64,000 nt of DNA from CAZDDI01 sp964504195 (GCA_964504195.1 CAZDDI010000014.1:18678-82677); one strand, 5' to 3'. Shown: positions 8,483 to 18,562, counted from the stretch's first letter. Notes: a model not told the origin generated them from the sequence alone. A program made the numbers and translations.

Positions 8483-10768
8483 ATGCGGCTATCAAAAACT
8501 TTACTCAGAATTTCACTAGGCGGCGCCGTGCTGCTCTTGCTGCTGGCTGGCGCGCGCGGCGCTGTGCATAGCCAGACCGAGCCACAGCACCCGGAAATCA
8601 GCGCGCAGTACGCCTGGAATGGCGTCTTTGAAACACCGGGCTGGGCCGAAATCCAGGTGACGCTTACCAATGAAGGCCCAGATTGGACAGGGGAGCTATT
8701 AATCCTAGACCCTGACAACAACTACACCTATCGCCAACCAGTGTCATTGCCGACGCGTTCCAATAAATTCTACCGCATCCCTTTCTATGTCCAGCGCAAT
8801 GCGTTCGTGAGCCTCCAGAACTCACAGGGGACCCTGCACCATGCGGGGATCGTCCCAACACGCTTCACACAGCCCGGTGAACGCGTCTGCGCCATCAGCG
8901 ATGCGCGCGGGCAGTTACAGCTCGGTAAGCAGCAATACTGCGATGTTAGCATCACGCTCAACACGCTACAAACCCTTCCAGAGACGCACCAGGCCTGGGA
9001 CGTAATAGATGTGTTGATTATCAATGCGACCGACACGAGCATCTTAACCCCTGCGCAGCAGGAGGCCTTACTCTCGTGGGTAGGGGCAGGCGGGCATCTG
9101 GTGTTGAGCGGCGGAGCAGCACTCCCCCAAGTCCTGCCAGGAATGCCGCCGCCATTGCGCAGCGCGACGCCCGGCGCAACACTCATGCTAGAAGCACCGG
9201 ATAGCAGCGGGCAACATTGGCAAGCCGTCGCGCTCATCAACCCACATCCGCAAGCCACCCCACTGCTAACGCAAAACAATGCGCTCCTGGCAATCAAGCA
9301 AGCCATAGGCGTGGGACGGGTAGACCTTATTGGGTGGGACTTGAATCATACCAGCGATCAATCCTGGTTGAGCAATCTGTGGGTCTATGATACCATCCCC
9401 GCAACAGCCTTCCAAGACGATAACCTGCTATCCACCCAAGGTTCTTCCCTGGTAGGGGGGGCGACTACACTCCCGATCGAAGCACTACCAAGGCTGTGGC
9501 TCTTACTACTCTTTGTCCCACTGTATATCCTCCTAATGGGCCCTGGTACACTGTTTATTGTGCGCCGCCTGCGCCGCCCGGTGCTCGCCTGGGTATTGCT
9601 GCCCACCTGGATTGTATTGACCGTGTTAAGCGTCGCGTTGATGCTCAACAGTACGTTTTCCCGCGCGCTACCGGCCTCCCATGAGCTCGCCCTCATCACG
9701 ATACCAGGAGCAGGCCTGCCCGCGCGCGGGGTACAAATAACCGCGATCTATGCCCCCGGCATCAATCGCATCACTTGGCGAAACACCAGCTACAACCGCC
9801 CGGTAACAGATTATAGTTCTCCCTACTATTACGGCGGACACGACACTAACTCGCCCACACTGCGCATCACACACGACACTGATAACTATAAAATAGAAGG
9901 CTCGCGCGTTCAGGGCGTTGCCACATGGACTAATGACGGGCTGGTACAGTCCCCCCTCGACGTCGTTGTGAATGTGGTCCGCGAGCAGGAAACCTTCTTC
10001 ACCGGGCAAATACGCAGCGATTATCCAATACAGGATTTGAAGCTGATTTATGGCACTAGCGGGTATACACTGAATCTACTTGAAACCGTCCCCGCAAACA
10101 GAACAACCGACTTCAGCGCACCGCTCAACGCCGTTATGGCAGGGAACAACGACCTGTACAGCCTATGTCCTCCCGCCAACCCCCACGATTACTACGGCTA
10201 CTGGGCTGGCAGCAATCGCGCGCGCATGCGGGGCTGTTATCTGATTGGCGTCTTAGAGGGGTACAGCCCCTTCCCCAACGTCGCGCTGACCGCCAATCGC
10301 ACAGCAGAGACCTGTTTCTTCTATGTCGTACCATGTCCACAAGGGCAACAGACATCTATCGTGCTGACCAGCAGCCAGGCTCAAACCGACCAAACCTGGA
10401 TTGATGATAGTGGTTTTTTCTACATCCAATCATCCGAAATCATCCTGGTTTATCACATCCCGGATATGGTCAAAATCGAGGCGCTCCAGCAAATGACGAT
10501 CCAATTGGAAGCCCGTCCGTGGGCCGATCCGAAATCACTCCTGCAACCACTACGCTTGGAACTGTGGGATTGGAGACTCAACGAGTGGGCTATTATGCAA
10601 GAAGAGCTCGTCATAAATCAGTCGGACCTTGTGTTGAACAACATCAGGACACCAAGATATATTACCGCCGACGGCGACTTCCACATCCGCCTGACCACTA
10701 AACCACTAGCTGGCGGTAGTTCAATGGATGGCATTGAAATCAAAATGACCATTATACTGGAAGAATAA
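8483..10768 (+). CDS. Secreted/membrane protein, unknown function, two central membrane helices
   Basis: 761 residues with an N-terminal signal (LGGAVLLLLLAGARGAVHSQ). Residues 30-330 are predicted extracytoplasmic and include a beta-sandwich-like start and a segment (AWDVIDVLIINATDTSILTP, then LLSWVGAGGHLVLSGG) resembling the glutamine-amidotransferase-like fold of surface proteins. Two membrane helices follow at about 335-360 and 366-388, then a 370-residue domain. I recognise no catalytic residues. It opens a run of three plus-strand genes (gaps of 39 and 15 bp) with the membrane protein at 10808 and ychF. Family not named with confidence. Confidence 0.8.
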   Translation: MRLSKTLLRISLGGAVLLLLLAGARGAVHSQTEPQHPEISAQYAWNGVFETPGWAEIQVTLTNEGPDWTGELLILDPDNNYTYRQPVSLPTRSNKFYRIPFYVQRNAFVSLQNSQGTLHHAGIVPTRFTQPGERVCAISDARGQLQLGKQQYCDVSITLNTLQTLPETHQAWDVIDVLIINATDTSILTPAQQEALLSWVGAGGHLVLSGGAALPQVLPGMPPPLRSATPGATLMLEAPDSSGQHWQAVALINPHPQATPLLTQNNALLAIKQAIGVGRVDLIGWDLNHTSDQSWLSNLWVYDTIPATAFQDDNLLSTQGSSLVGGATTLPIEALPRLWLLLLFVPLYILLMGPGTLFIVRRLRRPVLAWVLLPTWIVLTVLSVALMLNSTFSRALPASHELALITIPGAGLPARGVQITAIYAPGINRITWRNTSYNRPVTDYSSPYYYGGHDTNSPTLRITHDTDNYKIEGSRVQGVATWTNDGLVQSPLDVVVNVVREQETFFTGQIRSDYPIQDLKLIYGTSGYTLNLLETVPANRTTDFSAPLNAVMAGNNDLYSLCPPANPHDYYGYWAGSNRARMRGCYLIGVLEGYSPFPNVALTANRTAETCFFYVVPCPQGQQTSIVLTSSQAQTDQTWIDDSGFFYIQSSEIILVYHIPDMVKIEALQQMTIQLEARPWADPKSLLQPLRLELWDWRLNEWAIMQEELVINQSDLVLNNIRTPRYITADGDFHIRLTTKPLAGGSSMDGIEIKMTIILEE

Positions 10769-10807
10769 CAGGCCCTACGCCTGACCTTGCACCTAACCGA
10801 GGTAAGC

Positions 10808-11536
10808 ATGAACCCCTGGCATATTCTCATGACGGCGCTCCGGATGTTTTACGAAGAGCTCTTCCACCTACTACTCATAGGCGCGCTTGTGACAGCAGCC
10901 GTGCTCATCCCGCCAGCATTGGCCCTTTGGTTGATGCTGCAACTGCCTGCGCCCCCCTTGGTGCTGTTGCTAGGTCTCCCGCTAGCGCTGAGTTTGCCGG
11001 GAATGGCAACCCTGGGCGGGGTATGGTGGGCCGCCCACGCGGCACTGGAGGAGCGTGGCGTCACTTGGCCGCTCTTCTGGGAAGGTGTGCAGCTGCATGG
11101 CGGACGTGCCATCAAAAGCGTCGCGCTGCTAGGGGGCGGCTACCTGGTTATTGCCAGCAATTTGCTCTTCTACGGTAGCCCGCTCTCCCCTTTAGCGCCG
11201 GAGCTGACACTATGGGTCAACCTGGTATGGAGCGGCGTCGCCTTAGTCTGGACCGGTATAGGGTTCTACCTGCTCAGCTTCCAGTTCGAGATGGAAGCGC
11301 CGCGTTTGTTCCTCTCCTTACGCAACAGCTTCTTCATGACGCTGTTGCACCCGCTCAACACACTGGTATGGCTAGTGTGTACCGGACTATTTAGTTTGCT
11401 GATTATCATCCTGCCACCAATTCTGTTCTTACTGCCGCCCTGGATTGCCATACTCAGCCAGACCGGACTACGGGCGCAGCTGGCTCCGGTACGGGAAAAA
11501 ATCAAAACAACACCAGACAACACGTCCCATGCTTAA
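10808..11536 (+). CDS. Polytopic membrane protein, DUF624/YesL-like
   Basis: 242 residues. ATG at 10808 with GAGG six bases upstream is preferred over an upstream TTG at 10787. About five to six hydrophobic helices are visible (LLLIGALVTAAVLIPPALAL, then LVLLLGLPLALSLPG, and later segments). The segment MEAPRLFLSLRNSFFMTLLH followed by a helix resembles the DUF624/YesL family of small membrane proteins found near transport or glycan genes. No enzymatic motif. Placed between a secreted protein and ychF, probably cotranscribed. Confidence 0.8.
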   Translation: MNPWHILMTALRMFYEELFHLLLIGALVTAAVLIPPALALWLMLQLPAPPLVLLLGLPLALSLPGMATLGGVWWAAHAALEERGVTWPLFWEGVQLHGGRAIKSVALLGGGYLVIASNLLFYGSPLSPLAPELTLWVNLVWSGVALVWTGIGFYLLSFQFEMEAPRLFLSLRNSFFMTLLHPLNTLVWLVCTGLFSLLIIILPPILFLLPPWIAILSQTGLRAQLAPVREKIKTTPDNTSHA

Positions 11537-11551
11537 CAAGAAGGAGTTATT

Positions 11552-12640
11552 ATGGAACTAGGGATTATCGGCTTGCCGACGAGCGGCAAGACCACGATTT
11601 TCAATGCGTTGACACGCAGCAACCGGCCTACAACGCCCGCCATTAGCGGCAAGCCAGAATTGCACAGCAGCGTGGTGGATGTGCCCGACCCGCGCGTGGA
11701 TCGCTTGAGCACCATGTTCAAGCCGCGCAAGACCATCTACGCCAAGGTTACTTATGTAGACATCGCCGGCGTTGAACCCGGTCTCGCCAAGAGCGGATTG
11801 AGCGGACAGCTGCGGAATCAAATCGCCCGGATGGATGCGTTCGTGCATGTGGTGCGCGCCTTCGAAAACCTCCAATCGCCCCACCCGGCGGGCAGTGTAA
11901 ACCCCCAACGCGATTTGGATGCACTCGATAACGAATTTTTGCTGGCTGACCTGATCACGGTAGAAAACCGCCTCGAGCGGATCGCCGAGGGTCTGCACAA
12001 GGGCGCGCGCGCCGAAGAGCGCCAGGCGCTACAAGCCGATCAAGTTCTCTTCGAGCAGCTGCATACGGCACTGGAAAATGGGCAGCTGTTGCGCGATTTA
12101 GGCCTGCCTGCCGAAACCTGCGAGAAGCTGCGCGGCTTCGGGTTCTTGAGTCTCAAGCCGGTACTGGTCATCGTCAACACCGGCGATGATCCCCAGACTC
12201 CAGAACAGGCCGGCATCCGCGAATACACACATCAACAGAGCCAGGTGTTGGCCTTGCAGGGCAAAATTGAGATGGAAATCGCGCAACTCACGGAAGACGA
12301 GGCGGCGATGTTCATGGAAGAGTTCGGACTGGCCGAACCGGGCCTCAACCGTGTCATCCACGCCTCTTACGCGCTGCTGGGGCTACAATCCTTCTTCACT
12401 GTAGGCGAAGATGAAGTGCGCGCCTGGACGGTGCATATCGGTGCGACGGCGGTCGAAGCCGCCGGGGTGATCCACACTGATCTGGCGCGGGGCTTCATCC
12501 GCGCCGAGGTCATCACTTACGACGAGCTGCTGGCCGCCGGAAACATGGTAGCCGCACGCAAAGTCGGTAAGGTACGTTTGGAAGGTAAGGAATATCCAGT
12601 GCAGGATGGCGATATTGTACATGTGCGCTTCTCAATCTGA
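11552..12640 (+). CDS. ychF: Ribosome-binding ATPase YchF
   Basis: 362 residues, the usual length. AAGGAG lies eight bases before ATG 11552. The P-loop is GLPTSGKTT (residues 7-15), followed by VVDVPDPRVDRLS and VDIAGVEPG with the G3-type region. The C-terminal TGS-like domain is AWTVHIGATAVEAAGVIHTD with the conserved FIRAEV and VQDGDIVHVRF end. YchF is an OLA1-subfamily ATPase that binds ribosomes and is linked to stress responses. The usual coiled-coil insertion is present (residues about 140-190). Confidence 0.96.
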   Translation: MELGIIGLPTSGKTTIFNALTRSNRPTTPAISGKPELHSSVVDVPDPRVDRLSTMFKPRKTIYAKVTYVDIAGVEPGLAKSGLSGQLRNQIARMDAFVHVVRAFENLQSPHPAGSVNPQRDLDALDNEFLLADLITVENRLERIAEGLHKGARAEERQALQADQVLFEQLHTALENGQLLRDLGLPAETCEKLRGFGFLSLKPVLVIVNTGDDPQTPEQAGIREYTHQQSQVLALQGKIEMEIAQLTEDEAAMFMEEFGLAEPGLNRVIHASYALLGLQSFFTVGEDEVRAWTVHIGATAVEAAGVIHTDLARGFIRAEVITYDELLAAGNMVAARKVGKVRLEGKEYPVQDGDIVHVRFSI

Positions 12641-12651
12641 CGCCGTCCAGT

Positions 12652-12679
12652 TTGGTGTTTGGCACAAGTCAGGTATAAT
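12652..12679 (+). promoter_or_regulatory. Sigma-70-type promoter for the histidine kinase gene
   Basis: TTGGTG, 16 bp, perfect TATAAT (12674-12679), 36 bp before the ATG at 12716 and just after the ychF stop. This suggests the kinase is not simply part of the ychF transcript. Confidence 0.6.
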
Positions 12680-12715
12680 CAGTTTGACTCCACCCGCAAA
12701 TACGGGAGCACGCGC

Positions 12716-14476
12716 ATGAATGAAACGGAATTCAAAATCGAATGGCTATACAGCAACCTGCGCTGGTTCTTCCTGATTGCCACAGCTCTAATATCCGGAC
12801 TGAGCACCCTGGCTACAGAAGATATCTTTCCCACCACCCTGATGTTACTCCTGATCATCGGGACCGTCGCCAATTTTATGGTGATGATTCTACTGGTGCT
12901 CAACGCCTTTCGTCGGCCTTTCCGCTTTTTCACCCTGCTGTTGGATATTAGCCTGGCACTGGGACTCATCGGTAGCACCGGGGGCACCAGTAGCCCCATC
13001 TTTTTCATTTCCTTCATCCCGGTTGTTACCACGGCACTACGATTCTCATGGTTGACCAGCCTCACCATCACACTAGCTATCGTAGCCCTTTATTGGGCCT
13101 TGGCCCTACTACCACAGGAAAGCGGTTATAACATCCTGGACATTACCTTCAACAACCTGGCTGTTGTCTCTAATGGACTGGTCATGCTACTAGCTGGCAG
13201 TGCAGCCACTTACCTGGGATCAAAAATCAAACAAAGCCTGGTCATTGAACGTGATGCTAAAGAGAAAGCGTCCAGTGCCGCCCTGGACGCGGCACACCAA
13301 CGCGTGCGGCTGATCTTCGAGCTAGCAAGTACATTGAGCGCCACCCTCAACTACGAGCGGGTGCTGGAAGCCGCGTTGGACGTGAGTAACGCCGGGCTAC
13401 GTGAGTTTATGAAACAGGACATCCCCCAGGTCGGCATGATTTTGCTATTCGGCATGGATCAAAGTCTATATGTAGCCACCGGGCAAGGCCTAACATTGAC
13501 AGACAATCGCGCGCGTTTCCCGGCCCGTGAAGGCGTGCTCGCTGCAACGCTGCAAAAAGCCGAGCCTATCGTGATCCAGGAACCCGGTTCAGACCCTGAA
13601 CTGGGCCGCACCGTAGCCATGCACAGCTGCCGGCAAGCGATTGCGTTACCGCTATTGGCGGGTTTCGAAAGCTATGGCTTGCTGGTGCTGGGCAGCCCGG
13701 AAGCCGCAACCTATACCCCTGATTTTCAAGACCTGCTGGTGGCCGTCTGTAACCAGGCCGTCATGGCGTTACAAAACGCGCGCCTATATCAGGAACTGGT
13801 GGACGAGAAAGAGCGCCTGGTAGCCGTAGAAGAAGATGCTCGCAAGAAGCTAGCACGTGACCTACACGACGGCCCGACCCAAACCATCGCAGCGATAGCC
13901 ATGCGCCTCAACTATATCCAGATGCTCCTCGAACGCGATCCTTCAAAAGTGATGCCAGAGCTGCTACAGTTGGAAAACCTGGCGCGCAAAACCACCAAAG
14001 AGATCCGCCAAATGCTCTTCACCCTGCGCCCGCTGATTCTGGAAACGCAGGGCTTAGGGCCAGCACTGGAACAATACGCGCAAAAACTCGCCGAAACCGA
14101 CCCGCTCCCCATTCACTTGCAGTTGGATGCAGACATCAATAAGTTGCTAGAATCCGACGCGCAAGGTGCTATCTTCTACATTGTGGAAGAAGCCATCACG
14201 AACGCGCGCAAACATGCTAAGGCCAAGAACCTCTGGATCCGCATCTACCAACGGGGCATGAGTATCATCACCGAAATCGAGGATGACGGAAAAGGATTCG
14301 ATGTCGCCAAAGTAGAAGCCGGCTATGCTGAACGCAGCAGCCTGGGAATGCTGAACTTGCAAGAACGCGCTTCACTGGTGGGGGGCAAAACCATCATCCA
14401 ATCCACTCCGGGTCAGGGAACCAAGGTTACAATCACTGTCCCTATCCGCAGCAAGGCGCTCAGCAATGTCGCCTGA
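12716..14476 (+). CDS. Sensor histidine kinase, NarL-type (HisKA_3) with GAF domain
   Basis: 586 residues. ATG 12716 with GGGAG upstream is preferred; an in-frame TTG at 12659 precedes the -10 element. Residues 10-170 contain about six membrane helices forming an integral sensor. A linker leads to a GAF-like domain (about 195-360: TLSATLNYERVLEAALDVSN). The H-box ARKKLARDLHDGPTQTIA carries His384. The HATPase domain shows VEEAITNARKHAKA, then DDGKGFD and SLGMLNLQERASLVGG. No cognate regulator is directly adjacent; the closest is at 15540. The stop overlaps the next gene by 11 bp. Confidence 0.92.
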   Translation: MNETEFKIEWLYSNLRWFFLIATALISGLSTLATEDIFPTTLMLLLIIGTVANFMVMILLVLNAFRRPFRFFTLLLDISLALGLIGSTGGTSSPIFFISFIPVVTTALRFSWLTSLTITLAIVALYWALALLPQESGYNILDITFNNLAVVSNGLVMLLAGSAATYLGSKIKQSLVIERDAKEKASSAALDAAHQRVRLIFELASTLSATLNYERVLEAALDVSNAGLREFMKQDIPQVGMILLFGMDQSLYVATGQGLTLTDNRARFPAREGVLAATLQKAEPIVIQEPGSDPELGRTVAMHSCRQAIALPLLAGFESYGLLVLGSPEAATYTPDFQDLLVAVCNQAVMALQNARLYQELVDEKERLVAVEEDARKKLARDLHDGPTQTIAAIAMRLNYIQMLLERDPSKVMPELLQLENLARKTTKEIRQMLFTLRPLILETQGLGPALEQYAQKLAETDPLPIHLQLDADINKLLESDAQGAIFYIVEEAITNARKHAKAKNLWIRIYQRGMSIITEIEDDGKGFDVAKVEAGYAERSSLGMLNLQERASLVGGKTIIQSTPGQGTKVTITVPIRSKALSNVA

Positions 14477-15158
14477 AGCGACAATTTCCTTGGAACAACG
14501 TTGGCTCTGGATAGGCGGCTCGATATTGCTCGCCATCTTTGCGGCCTGGGTACGCTGGGCCGCTGCCCGCCCGCCGCTGCCAGAGTGGCAGGTCAAGTTA
14601 GAGCGTTCACCTGCTGCACCGTGGTTGGCGCAAGCCGCCCGCCTGCTGTACGCGGTGGGCATTCCCGCCACCGTATTACTTGCGCAAGGTCAGTTGACCC
14701 TGCGCGGGCTGGGACTTCAGCCGCGCGCAGGGCTGGACTGGATGCGCGAAAGTGGCTGGTCTCTGGCGCTAGGAGTCGGCGCACTGGCGATTTTCGCCCT
14801 GGCGCGGCGTGCGTCCGCGTTACTCCCGCTCCATCGCGCAAAACGGCAGGATGGCTGGGTGGCTCTCCGTGAAGCTGTCTATCATCAAACCCACTGGGCC
14901 TTCTACCGCGAGCCATTCGTGTTGCTCTGGGGGCCGGCGCTGGGCGCGTGGGCAGGCCTGTTGCCGGTCGCGCTCGAAGCTGCGCTCAACCCGGCCCGCT
15001 GGGCCGATTTGCGTACCAATTCGCCCCAGAGCCGCGCGCTGCTCTTCCGCGCCGCGTTGGCAATTATCAGCGTATTGGTCTATATCCAAACACAAAACTT
15101 CTGGCTGGCATTACTCGTAGATGCCGTGTTGGGCTGGGCCACAATTACAGAAACCTGA
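14466..15158 (+). CDS. Membrane protein of unknown function
   Basis: 230 residues, about six hydrophobic segments (WLWIGGSILLAIFAAWVRWA, LLYAVGIPATVLLAQGQLTL, others). It starts inside the kinase gene (11-bp overlap), so it is probably translationally coupled and may be an accessory to the sensor. A central segment LREAVYHQTHWAFYREPFVL is distantly reminiscent of CPBP-type membrane proteins, but the glutamate/histidine motifs of CPBP proteases are not evident. I leave it unnamed. Confidence 0.75.
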   Translation: MSPEATISLEQRWLWIGGSILLAIFAAWVRWAAARPPLPEWQVKLERSPAAPWLAQAARLLYAVGIPATVLLAQGQLTLRGLGLQPRAGLDWMRESGWSLALGVGALAIFALARRASALLPLHRAKRQDGWVALREAVYHQTHWAFYREPFVLLWGPALGAWAGLLPVALEAALNPARWADLRTNSPQSRALLFRAALAIISVLVYIQTQNFWLALLVDAVLGWATITET

Positions 15159-15539
15159 ACGTCCCCCGGTCAATAGATGTGGGTGTCTTTTTTTCGCGGT
15201 AGCGCAAAACCAACCCTGTAAAGCGCAAGGAATCACCTAGCACACGATTTTAGAGCAACGGGAAGTTATACAGAGATGCACAGAATATCTCAGAATTACC
15301 TAACACCAGGAAAAACTCTGTGTCTCTCCGTGTCGCCGCTGTGTAACTCTGTGTCATGTTAGATACTCTCAGCAGGGCGACTTTTGCGATATTGCCTTTT
15401 TTCAGTTGAAAGTAACCACGCTTTCCAAATCGCGCGCTATGGAAAGCGCGGCTACCAACTCATTTGAAACACATCCAATTACCCCTAACCCTCGCTCACA
15501 AGTGTGCCCAATACACGCAACAAGATTGCGGGGAAAATC
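15159..15539. other. Repeat-rich intergenic region, no gene seen
   Basis: 381 bp. It holds a copy of a short degenerate repeat (ACAGGGTTGGTTTTGCGC on the minus strand, about 15193-15217, and GCAGGGCGACTTTTGCG on the plus strand, about 15374-15390). It also has CTCTGTGTC-type low-complexity repeats (15325-15357) and a stem-loop element listed separately. No clear promoter for the regulator at 15540 was found. Confidence 0.6.
15411..15476. repeat. Short dispersed stem-loop repeat (copy 1)
   Basis: A 16-bp imperfect inverted repeat (GTAACCACGCTTTCCA / TGGAAAGCGCGGCTAC) around a short loop, followed by CAACTCATTTGAAACACA. The right arm and tail recur at 58217-58266 almost unchanged, and the tail alone recurs at about 50427-50447. 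Confidence 0.65.
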
Positions 15540-16205
15540 ATGATTCGTATTGCCATTGTGGATGATCACCCAATTGTACGCGCGGGCATGGCCGCCGTAC
15601 TCGCTTCTGCCACCGATATGACGCTTGTAGGACAGACCGGTGCCGGGGCCGATGTACCTACCCTCGTGCGTGACTGCCAGCCCGACGTGCTGATTCTCGA
15701 TGTAAATCTCCCCGACCTAAATGCTCAAGCAGTCATCGCACAACTACCGGTCAATAATCGGCCAGCAATCCTCATTCTCACCTTACACAGCGACGAAAAG
15801 ACCATCTTCAGCCTGCTCAACAACGGCGTACAAGGTTATCTACTCAAGGATGAAGCGGTAGAATCGCTAGCCCAGGCGGTACGCGCCGTCGCCCAGGGTA
15901 AGAGCTGGCTCAGCCCAGAAATCGCCCATAAAGTAGTCCGCCATGCCCTAAACGCACAACAGCCTGTACCTACCGCGCCTCCGGCGGAAGACCCCCCGCT
16001 CACACCCCGCGAACAAGAAATCCTCGGCTTGCTCGCGCAAGGTCTGGACAATGCTGCAATTGCACAACGCCTAATTGTGACTAAACGCACGATACAGAAC
16101 CATGTAAGCACAATCTATAACAAATTGGGTGTGACGAACCGCACGGAGGCAACCCTCTATGCCCTACGCCACGGCTGGGCAACGCTCTCCGAAGATGGAC
16201 GCTGA
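15540..16205 (+). CDS. Response regulator, NarL/FixJ family
   Basis: 221 residues. ATG 15540 with GGGGA upstream is chosen over an upstream GTG at 15504. Receiver domain residues 1-120 with acidic pair D8-D9, phosphoacceptor D54 (VLILDVNLPD) and a lysine in YLLKDEA. The LuxR-type helix-turn-helix is at about 152-212 (LTPREQEILGLLAQGLDNAA, RTIQNHVSTIYNKLGV). It is the probable partner of the kinase that begins within its last codons (11-bp overlap). Acts as a DNA-binding transcription regulator in the cytoplasm; targets unknown. Confidence 0.95.
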   Translation: MIRIAIVDDHPIVRAGMAAVLASATDMTLVGQTGAGADVPTLVRDCQPDVLILDVNLPDLNAQAVIAQLPVNNRPAILILTLHSDEKTIFSLLNNGVQGYLLKDEAVESLAQAVRAVAQGKSWLSPEIAHKVVRHALNAQQPVPTAPPAEDPPLTPREQEILGLLAQGLDNAAIAQRLIVTKRTIQNHVSTIYNKLGVTNRTEATLYALRHGWATLSEDGR

Positions 16206-18420
16206 ACAACCGCCGCTATCACCCTATCAACGCGCCGGATTGCTCCTGTTGGCGCTGTTGGCACCCACCCTGGTGGGCTATGCGCTCTACAACCAGTGGC
16301 GCACCCCTGTAGTTGATTTCAACTTCGACACCCGCACCGGTGAGATTCTCACCGTAGAGCAGAACAGTTACGGCAACTATGCAGGCTTTATGCCTGGCGA
16401 CGTCTGGCTCTCAGTGAACGGAGCAGCGTTCGACAGCTGGCACACATTGCCCCCCGGCCTTTACCCGGCAGACATCCACCGCGACGGGGAACGACTCACA
16501 CTGGAATTGCCCATTGTGCCGCTGGCAAAGGTGAATTGGCCCGCGCTAGGGAGTGCGACCCTCACAACCCTGCTTTACTGGGGGATTGGGCTACTGCTAT
16601 TTTTGCGCCGCAGCCAGTACCGCGATGTGCGCCTGCTCTACCTACTCTCACAGGTCTTCGCCATACTCATCCTGTTTCCCCTCGCTTACCCCTACGGGAT
16701 ACCTACCCCTCGCTGGACATTGGATTTAAGCTCTACCGCCCTCTTCATCGCCGCGCCGCTGCTGGTGCATCTGTATCTGATTTTTCCGGTATCTCTGGGC
16801 AAACCAGCCTATCGACACTGGGGATTAACAGTTCTCTATGGAATGGCAACGCTCTCGCTGCTAGGGTGGCTTGCCGGGCCACCACCTGTAACAGGTATCG
16901 CGGCGAGTTACGTCATCATTGAGATATTAGTGGCCCTGGGGGTGTTACTTTACAGCTACATCCAGCGTGCCAACTACGCTGAGCGTCGCCGTGTGCGCCT
17001 CATCCTTTTCGGTAACTTCATTGCTGCTAGCCCAGCCCTTCTGGGCTATGTGCTCCCCCAGCACTTTGGGTGGACATACCAACTCCCTGAATGGAGCGTC
17101 GCACTCTGTCTGGTAATTGCACCACTCAGCTATTTGTATGCCGCGATCCGCCAACAGCTGTTCGACATTGACCGGTTTCTCAATCGCGCCCTGGTCTATG
17201 CGTTGCTTTCCCTTAGCATTTTCCTCGTCTACCTAGGGCCTTTCATCCTCCTTTATCGCTTGGTCCCCGGTGATGTATTGGCACAAACGCTGGTAGGAAC
17301 CTGGCTCACACTACTGCTGGGGCTGGCCTTCAATTGGGGGCGCGAACGCATACAACAGCAAGTAGATCGGCTCTTTTACGGCGGTTGGTACGACTATCCG
17401 CAAGTGGTAGAAACCGCCAGCAACGCTCTAGCCCGCACACTGGAACGTACACAACTAAGCGATGTCCTCACTCGGCAAGTGCCAGCGTTGATGCAGTTGG
17501 AACCGGGTGAGCTACGACTGGGCGAGGCGATGGCCTTGCCCAGCATTACCGGAGACAGGCAAAACGCCTTCCCCTTGCGCTTTGGCGAAAATGTACAGGG
17601 GTACTGGTTCGTCGGCCCGCGACGCGATGGCGACGAGCACTCGATGACCGATCGGCGCATTCTGGAAACCGTTGCGCATCAGGCCGAAATTGCTCTGGGG
17701 AATGTGCTACTGGTAGAGACCCTGCGTCGCCAGATCGAGGAAATCCATGCCCATCAAGAAACACTCGCCCGCACCCAGCGCCAGCTCTTACGCTCTCGCG
17801 AAGAAGAGCGTGCGCGGCTTGCCCGCGATTTGCACGATGGGCCATTACAAACGCTAGTCGGGCTACGGTTACAAATGGAGCTATTGCGCTCACAGCAGGC
17901 GGGCGCAGGTTTCCCCAACCCATCACTGCAAGAGATGAGCGCGGAAGTAAAGGCCCTCCTCGGCGAGCTGCGCCGGGTGTGCGCCGCACTCCGCCCGCCA
18001 TTGCTTGACACGCTCGGATTGAGCGCCGCCCTTACCACCCTGGTTGAAGAATGGGTAGAACAACAGGGCATTCCAGCGCAAGTGCAAACCGCACCAGAAC
18101 CGCTCAATGCCCCGCTGCCGGATGAAGTCGCGGTCAATCTCTATCGCGTTGCACAAGAAGGTCTCGCCAATATAGCGCACCATGCTCACGCCGAGCACGT
18201 CATACTCCGCCTGGAACGTACCCCCCAGGCGCTGCGCCTGACGCTCACAGATGATGGGGTAGGCTTCAATGTACCGGAAAACCTCAGCCCACTGGCAGCC
18301 ACGGAACACTACGGCCTGTTGGGGATACGCGAGCGCGTCGAATTGATTGGCGGGCAATTACGGTTACACTCCGCCCCCGGCGCAGGCACAAGTATCACCG
18401 TTACCTGGCAACCAACGTAA
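16195..18420 (+). CDS. Sensor histidine kinase with PDZ-like sensor and multi-helix membrane domain
   Basis: 741 residues; ATG 16195 overlaps the regulator's end. First membrane helix at about 13-35, then an extracytoplasmic PDZ-like segment (NYAGFMPGDVWLSVNGAAFD, about 60-80). Six or more membrane helices follow (about 115-390), then a short GAF-like region (about 400-505). The H-box EEERARLARDLHDGPLQTL carries His547, and HATPase motifs are VAQEGLANIAHHAHA, DDGVGFN and GLLGIRERVELIGG. HisKA_3 kinases pair with NarL-type regulators, so with the gene at 15540 this is a complete two-component system. The PDZ-like fold is inferred from a short motif. Confidence 0.92.
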   Translation: MDAEQPPLSPYQRAGLLLLALLAPTLVGYALYNQWRTPVVDFNFDTRTGEILTVEQNSYGNYAGFMPGDVWLSVNGAAFDSWHTLPPGLYPADIHRDGERLTLELPIVPLAKVNWPALGSATLTTLLYWGIGLLLFLRRSQYRDVRLLYLLSQVFAILILFPLAYPYGIPTPRWTLDLSSTALFIAAPLLVHLYLIFPVSLGKPAYRHWGLTVLYGMATLSLLGWLAGPPPVTGIAASYVIIEILVALGVLLYSYIQRANYAERRRVRLILFGNFIAASPALLGYVLPQHFGWTYQLPEWSVALCLVIAPLSYLYAAIRQQLFDIDRFLNRALVYALLSLSIFLVYLGPFILLYRLVPGDVLAQTLVGTWLTLLLGLAFNWGRERIQQQVDRLFYGGWYDYPQVVETASNALARTLERTQLSDVLTRQVPALMQLEPGELRLGEAMALPSITGDRQNAFPLRFGENVQGYWFVGPRRDGDEHSMTDRRILETVAHQAEIALGNVLLVETLRRQIEEIHAHQETLARTQRQLLRSREEERARLARDLHDGPLQTLVGLRLQMELLRSQQAGAGFPNPSLQEMSAEVKALLGELRRVCAALRPPLLDTLGLSAALTTLVEEWVEQQGIPAQVQTAPEPLNAPLPDEVAVNLYRVAQEGLANIAHHAHAEHVILRLERTPQALRLTLTDDGVGFNVPENLSPLAATEHYGLLGIRERVELIGGQLRLHSAPGAGTSITVTWQPT

Positions 18421-18428
18421 CGGGCAAA

Positions 18429-18562
18429 CAATGTCATTAAGTTTAGGATATAAACCTGGCAGGTTTCCAGGCCTTGAGTCTACAAAACGTCGTTATGCAC
18501 CGGTAAAATACTATCCTACCCAATTTGGGCGAAACCTGCCAGGTTTTAACTTAATGACATTG
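18429..18562. mobile_element. Family-1 MITE-like repeat, copy 2 (full length)
   Basis: 134 bp, CAATGTCATTAAGTT...AACTTAATGACATTG with fully symmetrical ends. The flanking 10-mers AACGGGCAAA (18419-18428) and AACGAGCACA (18563-18572) match at 8 of 10 positions, consistent with an aged target duplication. It lies between the kinase stop and the lone receiver gene at 18714. The left flank uses the last bases of the kinase stop codon. Confidence 0.85.
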